From Sedimenticola sp. (lineage in GTDB: Bacteria > Pseudomonadota > Gammaproteobacteria > Chromatiales > Chromatiaceae), in assembly GCA_027068915.1 (NCBI GenBank), contig JAMOLT010000033.1, positions 27,812 through 91,811 of the forward strand: a stretch of 64,000 bases of DNA. The letters are read 5' to 3'. This document shows positions 10,549 to 18,299 of the stretch, piece after piece; the stretch's first letter is position 1; each line of letters opens with the position of its first letter. A program made the translations under genes and the position numbers. The notes under the pieces are model-generated. The model worked only from the letters and a program-made list of their open reading frames with translations. It had not been told where the DNA came from and searched no databases.

Positions 10549-10839
10549 ATGGACAAGCAACCCTGCGTCTATATCCTCGCAAGCAAAAGGAATGGCACGC
10601 TCTATACAGGCGCAACTTCCAATTTGATCAAGCGCGTCTGGGAACACAAGAGCAATGTCGTTCAGGGATTTACGAGCAAGTATGGTGTGCATCGTCTGGT
10701 CTGGTACGAACTGCATGAAGACATGGCTTCAGCCATCCAGCGAGAAAAGGCAATCAAGCACTGGAAGCGGGCCTGGAAGATCAGGGTGATCGAGGAAAAG
10801 AACCCGCAGTGGCGGGATTTGTATCCGGGATTGTTATGA
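10549..10839 (+). CDS. GIY-YIG nuclease family protein (YhbQ/UPF0213-like)
   Basis: 96 residues, nearly all one GIY-YIG domain: YILASKRNGTLYTGATSNL supplies the Y...YTG motif, followed by RVWEHKSN with the conserved R and H, and the E of AIQREKAIKHWKR. Small proteins of this family are predicted single-domain endonucleases; their biological substrate is not known. A strong AGGAGG lies 9 bp before the ATG. Palindromic repeats flank the gene on both sides, unlike any other gene in the window, and thiC and apaH beyond them are ordinary core genes, so the unit may be an insertion. Confidence 0.85.
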   Translation: MDKQPCVYILASKRNGTLYTGATSNLIKRVWEHKSNVVQGFTSKYGVHRLVWYELHEDMASAIQREKAIKHWKRAWKIRVIEEKNPQWRDLYPGLL

Positions 10840-10854
10840 GGTTTGGGTGGTCTG

Positions 10855-10917
10855 TGGATTCTGGTGTATGCCAGAATGACGGAGTCCCGCGTCATCCCGG
10901 CGTAGGCCGGGATCCAG
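10855..10917. repeat. REP-like double palindrome downstream of the GIY-YIG gene
   Basis: A close copy of the double unit at 10450-10513, in the same orientation: TGGATTCTGG, GCCAGAATGACGGAGTC, GTCATCCCGGCGTAGGCCGG and GATCCAG occur in the same order. Two copies in direct orientation thus bracket the GIY-YIG gene at 37 and 16 bp. Confidence 0.8.
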
Positions 10918-11002
10918 AGATCCGGGCACCCTTACAGGAGAATCTGCTGGTAGTCAGTTGGGGCTTCGCAATGCCCAGGAAGCGAATTTGATATAGCCCC
11001 TC

Positions 11003-11842
11003 TTATGTAAACATCGCCGGATCCCGCTGCCCCTGACACTGATACTGAGTCGGTGAAGGCCGATCCTGGTCGATGCGCAGTGCTGTCAGCGCGCCACCCC
11101 ACAGGCATCCCGTGTCCAGCGCCCAGGTATTCTGCGCTTCTTGGTATCCCAGGGTGGACCAGTGACCGAACAGGATGCGGTCGTTTCTGGTCAGGCGGCG
11201 GGGGTGTGCAAACCAGGGGATGTATTTCTTTTTCTGTCCCAGGGGAGATCCCTTCAGCTTTAGTTTCAGTTTGCCTTTTTTGGTGACAAACCGCAGGCGG
11301 GTGAAACAGTTGGTGATGAAACGCAGCCTGTCCATGCCCTGCAGATCAGGACGCCAGCGGTTGGGCTTGTTGCCGTACATCTGGTCGAAGAAATCCCGGT
11401 AGTCCGGCCCCTGTAGCATCGCCTCCACCTCGGATGCGCAGGCCCGGGCGGTTTGCAGATCCCATTGTGGCGGCAGGCCGGCATGGATCATGGTGAAGTC
11501 CAGCTGCGCGTCCTGGTGCATGAGCGGGCGATGGCGCAGCCAGTGAACAAGCTCGTCTCTGTCCGGTGCTTCCAGGACCTGGTTCAGGTCATCGCTGTCC
11601 TTGTAGCTCTTGTTGCCGCTGGCCAGGGCCAGCAGGTGCAGGTCGTGGTTGCCAAGAACTGTGATTGCTCTCTTTCCCAGGGATGCAACAAAGCGCAACG
11701 TATCAAGCGACCGGGGACCGCGATTGACCAAATCGCCAACAAACCAGAGCTTGTCTTTTGCAGGGTCAAACTGCAGTTTCTCAAGCAGTGCCTGCAGTTC
11801 ATCATAACAGCCCTGAATGTCACCGATGGCATATACGGCCAT
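11003..11842 (-). CDS. apaH: Bis(5'-nucleosyl)-tetraphosphatase, symmetrical
   Basis: 279 residues. ApaH cleaves Ap4A to two ADP and removes Np4 caps from RNA. The metallophosphatase motifs are all present: GDIQGCYDE near the N terminus, GDLVNRGPRS, GNHDLHLLA and the C-terminal GHWSTLGYQ region. Length is normal for the family. The gene lies 5 bp behind apaG, the usual gammaproteobacterial pair. Confidence 0.95.
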   Translation of the reverse strand: MAVYAIGDIQGCYDELQALLEKLQFDPAKDKLWFVGDLVNRGPRSLDTLRFVASLGKRAITVLGNHDLHLLALASGNKSYKDSDDLNQVLEAPDRDELVHWLRHRPLMHQDAQLDFTMIHAGLPPQWDLQTARACASEVEAMLQGPDYRDFFDQMYGNKPNRWRPDLQGMDRLRFITNCFTRLRFVTKKGKLKLKLKGSPLGQKKKYIPWFAHPRRLTRNDRILFGHWSTLGYQEAQNTWALDTGCLWGGALTALRIDQDRPSPTQYQCQGQRDPAMFT

Positions 11843-11847
11843 AGTTT

Positions 11848-12222
11848 TTAGTTGATGCTGTTTGGTGTTTGCAGGGAAAAAACAGGGATGGGAGCGATGA
11901 AGTGTTCGCCCAGATCGTCCACCATTTCATAGTCCCCTTCCATAGCGCCTACAGGCGTTGCCAGAATGGCGCCACTAATATATTCGTATTGTTGGCCAGG
12001 TTGCAGATGGGGTTGGTCGCCGACTACGCCTTTGCCCCGTACCTCTTCAATCTTGCCATTGGCGTCGGTGATGATCCAATGGCGGTTGAGGAGCTTTGCC
12101 GGAACGCTGCCCCGGTTACTGATGGTGATGGCATAGGAGAAAACAAACCGATCCAGCTCGGGAGCAGACTGCTCTTCGAGAAAAGTGCTTTCCACTTCTA
12201 TTTGCATCTGGTGCTTCGGCAT
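11848..12222 (-). CDS. apaG: ApaG protein
   Basis: 124 residues forming a single ApaG (FN3-like) domain: IEVESTFLEEQSAPELDRF, then SYAITISNRGSVPAKLLNRH with WIITDANG, then VRGKGVVGDQPHLQPGQ and GAMEGDYEM. The ATG at 12222 is preferred to an in-frame GTG at 12231: a perfect -10 hexamer (TATAAT, minus strand of 12238-12243) lies 15 bp before the ATG, which would leave a very short leader. ApaG is linked to Co2+/Mg2+ sensitivity in enterics, with no proven biochemical role. The first third is duplicated in decayed form at 12472-12640. Confidence 0.93.
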   Translation of the reverse strand: MPKHQMQIEVESTFLEEQSAPELDRFVFSYAITISNRGSVPAKLLNRHWIITDANGKIEEVRGKGVVGDQPHLQPGQQYEYISGAILATPVGAMEGDYEMVDDLGEHFIAPIPVFSLQTPNSIN

Positions 12223-12237
12223 AATTTTCACAAGGGG

Positions 12238-12243
12238 ATTATA
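12238..12243 (-). promoter_or_regulatory. Putative -10 element of apaG
   Basis: Read on the minus strand the bases are TATAAT, a consensus sigma-70 -10 box, 15 bp before the apaG ATG. No good -35 hexamer is evident at 17-18 bp. The same TATAATCC is kept upstream of the apaG remnant (12628-12633), which suggests it belonged to the duplicated unit. Confidence 0.4.
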
Positions 12244-12471
12244 AGTGAAACGGCATCAGCCGGGTTCATATGCAGATAACAAATGGGCGTCCACATAGCC
12301 TGTGTCTTGCCCCATTATTGCTTGTCTTTAAATAAAAAAACAGCACCTCGTTATCATGAGCCACCAGTATTTGGGGAAGCTTCTTGAGCAAAGCCGGCAC
12401 CTTCTCCCGATGGTGTAAATTACCGTAGGCACGTCCCCCCCCAAAATGAAAGGATGCACATAAATTGTACA
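12244..12471. other. Gap between apaG and its remnant
   Basis: About 230 bases with no gene I can support. A 69-codon minus-strand frame (12266-12475) contains no recognisable motif and no ribosome site. It may be debris of the event that split the apaG copies. Confidence 0.4.
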
Positions 12472-12640
12472 TCAAGTGATGTGGCTTGTCGTAGCGGGGT
12501 TGCAGATGGTGATGGCATAGGAGAAGACAAACCGATCCAGCTCGGGAGCAGACTCTTCCTTGGCAACGCTGCTTTCCACCTTCACCCCACCTGTATCTGA
12601 TGTTTTGCTGCGGTTTTCGAGGGCAGGATTATACGCCAGA
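12472..12640 (-). pseudogene. Decayed 5' fragment of a second apaG
   Basis: The minus strand reads VESSVAKEESAPELDRFVF followed by SYAITI, against VESTFLEEQSAPELDRFVF and SYAITI in the intact apaG 270 bp away. Upstream similarity includes the TATAATCC element. The aligned start ATG has become GCA, and after SYAITI the similarity ends and a stop follows at 12472-12474. The copy therefore holds the promoter and the first third of the gene only. Protein divergence is high, so the duplication is old or came from a related strain. Confidence 0.75.
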
Positions 12641-12807
12641 GGGCTGTTCCGGAGGGAGCGCGGCTAAAAAGTATGGCGACCTTATTGAGTTTGCAGATTG
12701 AGTGACTATAAGCAAGAAGAATGACGGCCTATGATGCAAGCCGCTTCTTCCGGTCTGTTTTCAAAATGCTTTTATTCCGGCTGATTGGCGTTGTGTTGGC
12801 AGTGGGC

Positions 12808-12837
12808 TTGTACAAGGGATTCAGAATCTAGTAGTAT
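12808..12837 (+). promoter_or_regulatory. Putative sigma-70 promoter of the TonB2-type cluster
   Basis: TTGTAC at 12808-12813 and TAGTAT at 12832-12837 are 18 bp apart and lie about 70 bp before the first gene of the cluster. The match is moderate and rests on inspection alone. Confidence 0.3.
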
Positions 12838-12904
12838 TCTCAAGTTATCGCTTGATTGTTCTTTGCGTCTTCTGGCGCCACCGGAATTATTTTGGAGAGT
12901 ATGT

Positions 12905-13690
12905 ATGCAAATCATTGCTATTGGTCGCCGTTTTGTCGGTTTGGCGCTGGCAGTTTCCGTATTGCTGGCGCCCGGGCTGGCGGTGGCGGCGAAGGTTGAC
13001 AAGGTAATCGCCGAGGAAGAGGCGCGCACCAAGGCGGCAGCCAAGTCCCAAGTCAAGATCAATACGGTAAGCGATAAGACCTACGATATTGTGGGGGATT
13101 ACAAAAGCATACTCAAGATCAATGAGGGTCTGGAAATTTATAACAGTTTGCTGCAAAAGCAACTGGATGACCAGAATTCCGAGCTTTCCCAAATTCAAAA
13201 ATCCATTCAGAGTGTGGCGCTGATTGAGCGTCAGATTATCCCTCTAATGGTGAGGATGATCGATACACTGGATCAATTTGTGCAGCTGGATGTGCCATTT
13301 TTAATGGAGGAGCGTGAAAAACGTGTGCGTTCCTTGCGCGAGATGATGGAGCGGGCCGACGTGACGGCGGCGGAAAAATTTCGCCGCGTTATTGAGGCCT
13401 ATCAGATCGAAGGCGAATATGGCCGCACCATCGAGGCCTACAAGGGTGAGGTGTCTGTAGGAGGAAAGGAAAGGGAAGTGGATTTCCTGCGTATTGGCAG
13501 GACGGTGCTGCTGTATCAAACAATCGGAAAGGACAGCACCGGTGTATGGAACAAAAAGACATCCCAGTGGGACATTCTTCCTCCGGAAATTTATCGTAAC
13601 CAGGTAAGCAAAGGCCTGCGCGTTGCGCGCAAGCAGGTTGCGCCTGACCTCCTGATTTTGCCTATCGAAGCCCCGGAGACTGCCAAATGA
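12905..13690 (+). CDS. DUF3450 periplasmic protein of the TonB2-type cluster
   Basis: 261 residues with a signal peptide (VGLALAVSVLLAPGLAVAAK). The mature protein is a long coiled coil (about residues 45-130) followed by the conserved region EAYQIEGEYGRTIEAYKGE, typical of DUF3450. Family members are found next to TtpC-type ExbB proteins. The ATG at 12905 is chosen because TTTTGGAGAGT precedes it and the signal peptide follows. The stop overlaps the next gene (ATGA). A role in organising the long ExbB in the periplasm is likely but unproven. Confidence 0.85.
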   Translation: MQIIAIGRRFVGLALAVSVLLAPGLAVAAKVDKVIAEEEARTKAAAKSQVKINTVSDKTYDIVGDYKSILKINEGLEIYNSLLQKQLDDQNSELSQIQKSIQSVALIERQIIPLMVRMIDTLDQFVQLDVPFLMEEREKRVRSLREMMERADVTAAEKFRRVIEAYQIEGEYGRTIEAYKGEVSVGGKEREVDFLRIGRTVLLYQTIGKDSTGVWNKKTSQWDILPPEIYRNQVSKGLRVARKQVAPDLLILPIEAPETAK

Positions 13691-15072
13691 GACTGAATAA
13701 ATGGGTAATCAGCCTGACACTGGTTTTGGCAGCATCGTTTTCTGTTACCGCCGGTGCGGCGGAGAAGCTGTCTCTGGATGCTTTGCTGAAACAGGTTCAG
13801 GCGGGAAAGCTGGCTGACGCCAAGGAAAACAAGGCGCGGGAGGCGCGCTTTCGTGCAGAAAAAGCCGAGCAACAAAAAATTCTTGCAGCAGAAAAGGCCA
13901 AGCGTGCCCGTCTGGAAGATAAAAGTGCAAAAATGGAGGCCGAATTTGATGCCAACGAAAAGCTTTTGGCCGAGGCGCAGGAAACGCTGAAAAACCGCCT
14001 GGGCTCCCTGAAGGAGCTCTTTGGCGTGCTGCAACAGGCAGCGGGTGATGCCAAAGGGCAGTTTGATAACTCATTGACCCAAATACAGTTTCCAGAGCGT
14101 GGTGTTTTCCTGGAAGAGCTGGCAAAAAAAATGGGGCAGAGCAGCAAGCTTGCCTCCATTGAGGATATTGAACGCTTGTGGTTCGAATTGCAGCGTGAGA
14201 TGACGGAAAGTGGTCGTGTAGTCAAGGTTCCAACAAAGGTGGTCACCGCTTCTGGTGATATGGAACAACGTGATGTTATCCGTATTGGCGTATTCAACCT
14301 GGTGGCTGATGGCAAATACCTGAACTATGTGCCAGAGACCGGTCGCGTGGTGGAACTGGCGCGTCAGCCCCAGGGGCGGTTCCTGAAGGGTATAAAGGAA
14401 CTGGAGTCGGCTACTTCCGGTGTTACGCCTGTGGGCGTTGACCCTTCAAGGGGGCAGATTCTGTCATTACTGGTGCAATCCCCTTCCATTGAGGAGCGCA
14501 TACATCAAGGGGGAGTGGTGGGGTACGTCATTATCGCACTGGGAGGCATCGCTTTGCTTCTGTCGGTAGTGTTGATGCTGGTGCTTACGGTTACTGGCCT
14601 CAAGGTGCGTTCACAGGCCAAGCATGCGGATAAGCCGAAGAAGAACAACCCTCTGGGGCGCATCCTTCTGGCCTATCATGAAAATACAGACACAGATGTA
14701 GAAACGCTGGAACTCAAGCTGGGCGAGGCGATATTGCGCGAATCGCCAAAGCTTTCCCGTGGTGTCATGTGGCTGAAAATTATTTCCGTGGTTGCACCGT
14801 TGCTGGGTTTGCTGGGTACGGTGACCGGTATGATCGTTACCTTCCAGGCAATTACCTTGTTTGGCACTGGTGATCCAAAATTGATGGCAGGTGGTATTTC
14901 CCAGGCGCTGATGACCACGGTGCTGGGTCTGGTCGTGGCTATTCCCACGGTGTTACTGCATACGATGGTTGCCAGCCGCTCGCGTTCCATCCAGCAGGTT
15001 TTGGATGAGCAAGCTGCAGGCATGGTGGCGGAATTCGCCGAACAGCACGGTAAATCTTCTGCGAAAGCCTGA
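13687..15072 (+). CDS. ttpC: TtpC-like MotA/TolQ/ExbB proton-channel protein with periplasmic coiled coil
   Basis: 461 residues. A signal sequence (residues 1-25) and a coiled coil of about 75 residues rich in K, E and A (KLADAKENKAREARFRAEK) precede a periplasmic region. The MotA/TolQ/ExbB domain fills the last 200 residues: helix at about 278-300, LGLLGTVTGMIVTFQAI, and the last helix LMTTVLGLVVAIPTVLLHTM. A large periplasmic extension on an ExbB homologue is the mark of TtpC, the extra subunit of Vibrio/Shewanella TonB2 systems. It follows DUF3450 with a 4-bp overlap and precedes exbB by 11 bp. Confidence 0.85.
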   Translation: MRLNKWVISLTLVLAASFSVTAGAAEKLSLDALLKQVQAGKLADAKENKAREARFRAEKAEQQKILAAEKAKRARLEDKSAKMEAEFDANEKLLAEAQETLKNRLGSLKELFGVLQQAAGDAKGQFDNSLTQIQFPERGVFLEELAKKMGQSSKLASIEDIERLWFELQREMTESGRVVKVPTKVVTASGDMEQRDVIRIGVFNLVADGKYLNYVPETGRVVELARQPQGRFLKGIKELESATSGVTPVGVDPSRGQILSLLVQSPSIEERIHQGGVVGYVIIALGGIALLLSVVLMLVLTVTGLKVRSQAKHADKPKKNNPLGRILLAYHENTDTDVETLELKLGEAILRESPKLSRGVMWLKIISVVAPLLGLLGTVTGMIVTFQAITLFGTGDPKLMAGGISQALMTTVLGLVVAIPTVLLHTMVASRSRSIQQVLDEQAAGMVAEFAEQHGKSSAKA

Positions 15073-15083
15073 GGCTGAAGGTT

Positions 15084-15620
15084 ATGGAGCATTTGATAAC
15101 CGAATTTTACACTGTACTGGAAGCAGTGCGGGACTTTCTGGAAATGGGTGGTCCGGTACTGACAGTAATCGCGATTGTGGCCCTGGTGCTCTGGGGCTTT
15201 ATGATTGAACGCCTCCTGTTTCTGTATGGAGGGCATCGTAAAGAAATACGCCGGGCTTTGGCAGATTGGAATGCGCGCACCGACCACAGTAGTTGGTATG
15301 CGCACCAGATTCGCGAGCAAATAATCTCCCGCGTAAGCATGAATATGGAAAAAAACCTACCCATCATCAAGGCGCTGGTGGTGCTTTGTCCCTTGTTGGG
15401 TTTGTTGGGCACGGTAACCGGAATGGTCGAAGTATTTGATGTTATGGCCATTTCCGGATCCGGCAATCCGCGTTCACTTGCCGCAGGCGTCTCAAAGGCT
15501 ACTGTTCCCACCATGGCGGGTATGGTAGTGGCGCTGTCTGGAGTCTTCCTGAATACCTGGCTACAGAAAAAGGCGGTTCGGGAGCGTGCGCTGCTTGGTG
15601 AAAATCTGACTTTTGTCTGA
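15084..15620 (+). CDS. exbB: ExbB-like proton channel subunit
   Basis: 178 residues with three membrane helices: GGPVLTVIAIVALVLWGFMI (about 20-40), LVVLCPLLGLLGTVTGMVEV (about 95-115) and VPTMAGMVVALSGVFLNTWL. The LGLLGTVTGM motif and the Thr in the last helix line the proton path in ExbB/TolQ. Short length fits the ExbB2 type. It lies between the TtpC-like gene and exbD in one run, so it supplies energy to the TonB protein two genes on. Confidence 0.9.
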   Translation: MEHLITEFYTVLEAVRDFLEMGGPVLTVIAIVALVLWGFMIERLLFLYGGHRKEIRRALADWNARTDHSSWYAHQIREQIISRVSMNMEKNLPIIKALVVLCPLLGLLGTVTGMVEVFDVMAISGSGNPRSLAAGVSKATVPTMAGMVVALSGVFLNTWLQKKAVRERALLGENLTFV

Positions 15621-15640
15621 CCTGCTGATAGAGAGAAACA

Positions 15641-16051
15641 ATGCGTAAACCATTTTCCCGCGTTACATCTTCTGATGAAGAGGCCGATATTGATATCACA
15701 CCCATGCTGGATGTGGTGTTCATCATGTTGATCTTTTTCATTGTAACTTCCACCTTTGTGAAAGAGGCAGGCATTGACGTGAATCGTCCGCAAGCAGCAA
15801 CTGCGGTCAAGAAAGCCAAAGCCAACATCCTGATTGCGATTGACGCAAACGACAATATCTGGATTGACCGCCGACAGGTTGATATACGCTCGGTTCGGCC
15901 AAATATCGAGCGCTTGCACGCGGAAAATCCACAAGGATCCGTAGTTATCCAGGCCGATAAAGAGTCAAAAACCAACACCTTGATCCAGGTAATGGATGCT
16001 TCCCGCCAGGCTGGCGTTTACAACGTATCCATTGCTGCGCAGGAACAATAG
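15641..16051 (+). CDS. exbD: ExbD/TolR-family subunit
   Basis: 136 residues. A single N-terminal helix carries the essential aspartate: DIDITPMLDVVFIMLIFFIV. A small periplasmic domain follows, with NILIAIDANDNIWIDRR. The ribosome site AGAGAG precedes the ATG. It works with ExbB in the proton-driven motor. Confidence 0.93.
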   Translation: MRKPFSRVTSSDEEADIDITPMLDVVFIMLIFFIVTSTFVKEAGIDVNRPQAATAVKKAKANILIAIDANDNIWIDRRQVDIRSVRPNIERLHAENPQGSVVIQADKESKTNTLIQVMDASRQAGVYNVSIAAQEQ

Positions 16052-16055
16052 ATAC

Positions 16056-16673
16056 ATGCGTCTGTTGCGTTATATCATTGCCTTTCTGCTGGCTTCGCTA
16101 GTGGCTTTTGCGCTGGTGTTTACCATGCAGTATTTGATTGCTACGGCAGATCGCAGCCTGGACGAATCCAGTGCTTCCTATTTTGTGGATTTTGTTCGCA
16201 TTAAACGGGATGAGACCGTAAAGCAGCGCCAGCGCAAACCAGAAAAGCCGCCACCACCGAAAGCACCACCGCCCGAGCCGCCACCGCCGGAAATGGATCA
16301 GGCTGATCCCACGGCAGACAAAATATCGGTTGCTGCCATATCGGTTGATACGGACATCTCCATGACTTCCGGCGGAATTAGCTTGGCGCCAGGTGATTCC
16401 GAATACTTGCCAGTGGTCAAGGTGGCGCCGGTGTATCCGCGGCGTGCCTTGCAACGTGGAATTGAAGGCTGGGTGCTGCTGGAATTTACCGTGACCAAGC
16501 AGGGTGGCACAAAAGACATCGTGGTGGTTTCTTCTGATCCGTCATCCAGCATTTTTCACCGGGCGGCGGTACGGGCGGCGGCAAAATTCAAATACAAGCC
16601 GAGAACGGAAGATGGCAAGCCGATGGAAGTGCCAGGCGTCCGCAATAAAATTATTTTCCAGCTGGAAAAATGA
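16056..16673 (+). CDS. tonB: TonB-family energy transducer
   Basis: 205 residues. An N-terminal anchor (about residues 3-28) precedes a proline-rich linker, RKPEKPPPPKAPPPEPPPPE, and a C-terminal TonB domain starting at APVYPRRALQRGIEGWVLLE and including FHRAAVRAAAKFKYKPR. The short linker fits the TonB2 type, which depends on TtpC to reach the outer membrane. ATG at 16056 lies 5 bp after the exbD stop. Confidence 0.92.
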   Translation: MRLLRYIIAFLLASLVAFALVFTMQYLIATADRSLDESSASYFVDFVRIKRDETVKQRQRKPEKPPPPKAPPPEPPPPEMDQADPTADKISVAAISVDTDISMTSGGISLAPGDSEYLPVVKVAPVYPRRALQRGIEGWVLLEFTVTKQGGTKDIVVVSSDPSSSIFHRAAVRAAAKFKYKPRTEDGKPMEVPGVRNKIIFQLEK

Positions 16674-16697
16674 ATGGAACGGGATTAAGTTGAACAA

Positions 16698-18032
16698 ATG
16701 TCGAGACCATTAATGTTTACGAGCATAAATTTTTTCAACTTGAGGAAGCTGATGCTGGCATTGCCGATTTGCTTGTCGGTTGCGCTGCTGGGCATAGGGA
16801 TAACTGAAACGGCGGTTGCAGCCGGTATTAGCAAAGAGGCGAAAGAAAAGAAAAAGAACAAGGCGCCATTGATCCGAAAAAAAACCTATGAGCGCCTGAC
16901 CAAGGCACAGGAGTTCGTAGAGGCCCGGAAGTACAAACAGGCATTGGCCATACTGAAAAAAATCGAAGGGATGAGCCGCCTTAACAGCACAGAGCTTTCC
17001 CAGCTGTGGAACTTCTATGCCTACATCTATTTTTCTCAGGAAAACTACCCCAAAGCCATTGCTGCTTACCAGAAGCTGCTGAAGCAGCCGGATTTACAAG
17101 AGGCAATTCGCAGTAGCACGTTATATACACTCAGCCAGCTGTATTTTGTAACAGAGAATTACTCCAAAGCTTTGTCCACAGTAAAAAAATGGATGGCGTT
17201 GACCGATGACCCCGGGCCTGATGCCTACGCTCTGCTGGGGCAGGCTCATTACAAACTGAAGCAGTACAGGGAAGCCATCCCCCCCTTACAGAAAGCGATC
17301 ACCCTCCAGAAAAAGAAGGGAAAGCCGGTGAAGGAAAACTGGTACCTGCTGCTGCGCGTAAATTATTATGAATTAAAAGACTATAAAAATATGGCACTGG
17401 TGCTGCGGGAGCTGGTGAGCCGGTATCCCAAATCCCAGTATCTGCAAGATCTGGCTGGCGCATATAGCCAGATGGGCGACACCAAAAAGCAGCTGGGTAT
17501 TATGGAGGCTATGTATGAACAAGGCCTTTTGATTACAGAGTCCCAGATCAAGAATCTGGCCAGCCTGTTTGTAATGCATGGTGTTCCGTACAAGGCTGGA
17601 AAAGTGCTGGAGAAAGGAATTAACAAAGGCATCGTCAAGGAAAGTGAGAAAATATTGAGCTTGCTATCACAATCCTGGATGCAGGCCCGTGAGGATAAAA
17701 AAGCCATTCCGCCATTGCGAAAAGCAGCGGAAAAGTCTTCGGGCGGAGAGTTGTGGATTCGCCTGGGGCAGGCCTATGCAAATGTGGACCAATGGAATGA
17801 CGCGATCAAAGCACTGAAAACCGGGTTGAAAAAAGGTGGTTTGAAGCGGGTGGGCTCCGCCAATATCCTTTTGGGGATGAGCTATTACAACATGAATATG
17901 TTGAGCAAGGCGAAGTCGGCTTTTGCAGCAGCCACGAGAACAGGCAACAAGAAAAACAAGAAAGTTGCCCGTCAATGGATCAAATACATTGATTCCGAGC
18001 TGGAACGTGCGGCAGCGCTGGCTCAGGGATAG
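16698..18032 (+). CDS. TPR-repeat protein of the TonB2-type cluster
   Basis: 444 residues with a signal peptide (LMLALPICLSVALLGIGI) and about eight tetratricopeptide-like repeats, for example AQEFVEARKYKQALAILKKI, YFSQENYPKAIAAYQKLLKQ and LGQAHYKLKQYREAIPPLQK. Exported TPR proteins ending a DUF3450-ExbB-ExbD-TonB run are known from marine gammaproteobacteria and probably scaffold the complex in the periplasm. A second in-frame ATG at 16713 is also possible. Codon use is more AT-rich than in neighbouring biosynthetic genes. Confidence 0.85.
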   Translation: MSRPLMFTSINFFNLRKLMLALPICLSVALLGIGITETAVAAGISKEAKEKKKNKAPLIRKKTYERLTKAQEFVEARKYKQALAILKKIEGMSRLNSTELSQLWNFYAYIYFSQENYPKAIAAYQKLLKQPDLQEAIRSSTLYTLSQLYFVTENYSKALSTVKKWMALTDDPGPDAYALLGQAHYKLKQYREAIPPLQKAITLQKKKGKPVKENWYLLLRVNYYELKDYKNMALVLRELVSRYPKSQYLQDLAGAYSQMGDTKKQLGIMEAMYEQGLLITESQIKNLASLFVMHGVPYKAGKVLEKGINKGIVKESEKILSLLSQSWMQAREDKKAIPPLRKAAEKSSGGELWIRLGQAYANVDQWNDAIKALKTGLKKGGLKRVGSANILLGMSYYNMNMLSKAKSAFAAATRTGNKKNKKVARQWIKYIDSELERAAALAQG

Positions 18033-18299
18033 CTGCTCTGCAAGGTGGGTATATGCAGCTAACAGCTGAAAATCTGCCCATTGCCAGCAGTGCGTGTTGG
18101 GAAAAAGCAACGCTTAGACGGCTTTCGGTCGCCAGCCAATAGCCTGTTGCCGGCATACTGGGCGGCAGGCTTGTATTGTCGCTACAAATAGCATACAGTT
18201 GAACACGCAAATTGTAGTTTATTACCACAAATTTAATTTGTTGTCGGATTGATGCCACAATTGATGTGGGCTTTAATCCCTAATGCGGGGGCATAAAAA
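18033..18299. other. Intergenic region before the TonB-dependent receptor
   Basis: 267 bases without a gene. The right half is AT-rich and contains a short dyad, AATTGTAG...CCACAAATT (about 18210-18233), possibly an operator. I see no clear Fur box, riboswitch or terminator. Confidence 0.5.

Noticed and set aside
12266..12475. 69-codon minus-strand frame between apaG and its remnant
   Set aside because: No ribosome site, no recognisable family, and it lies in apparently decayed DNA.
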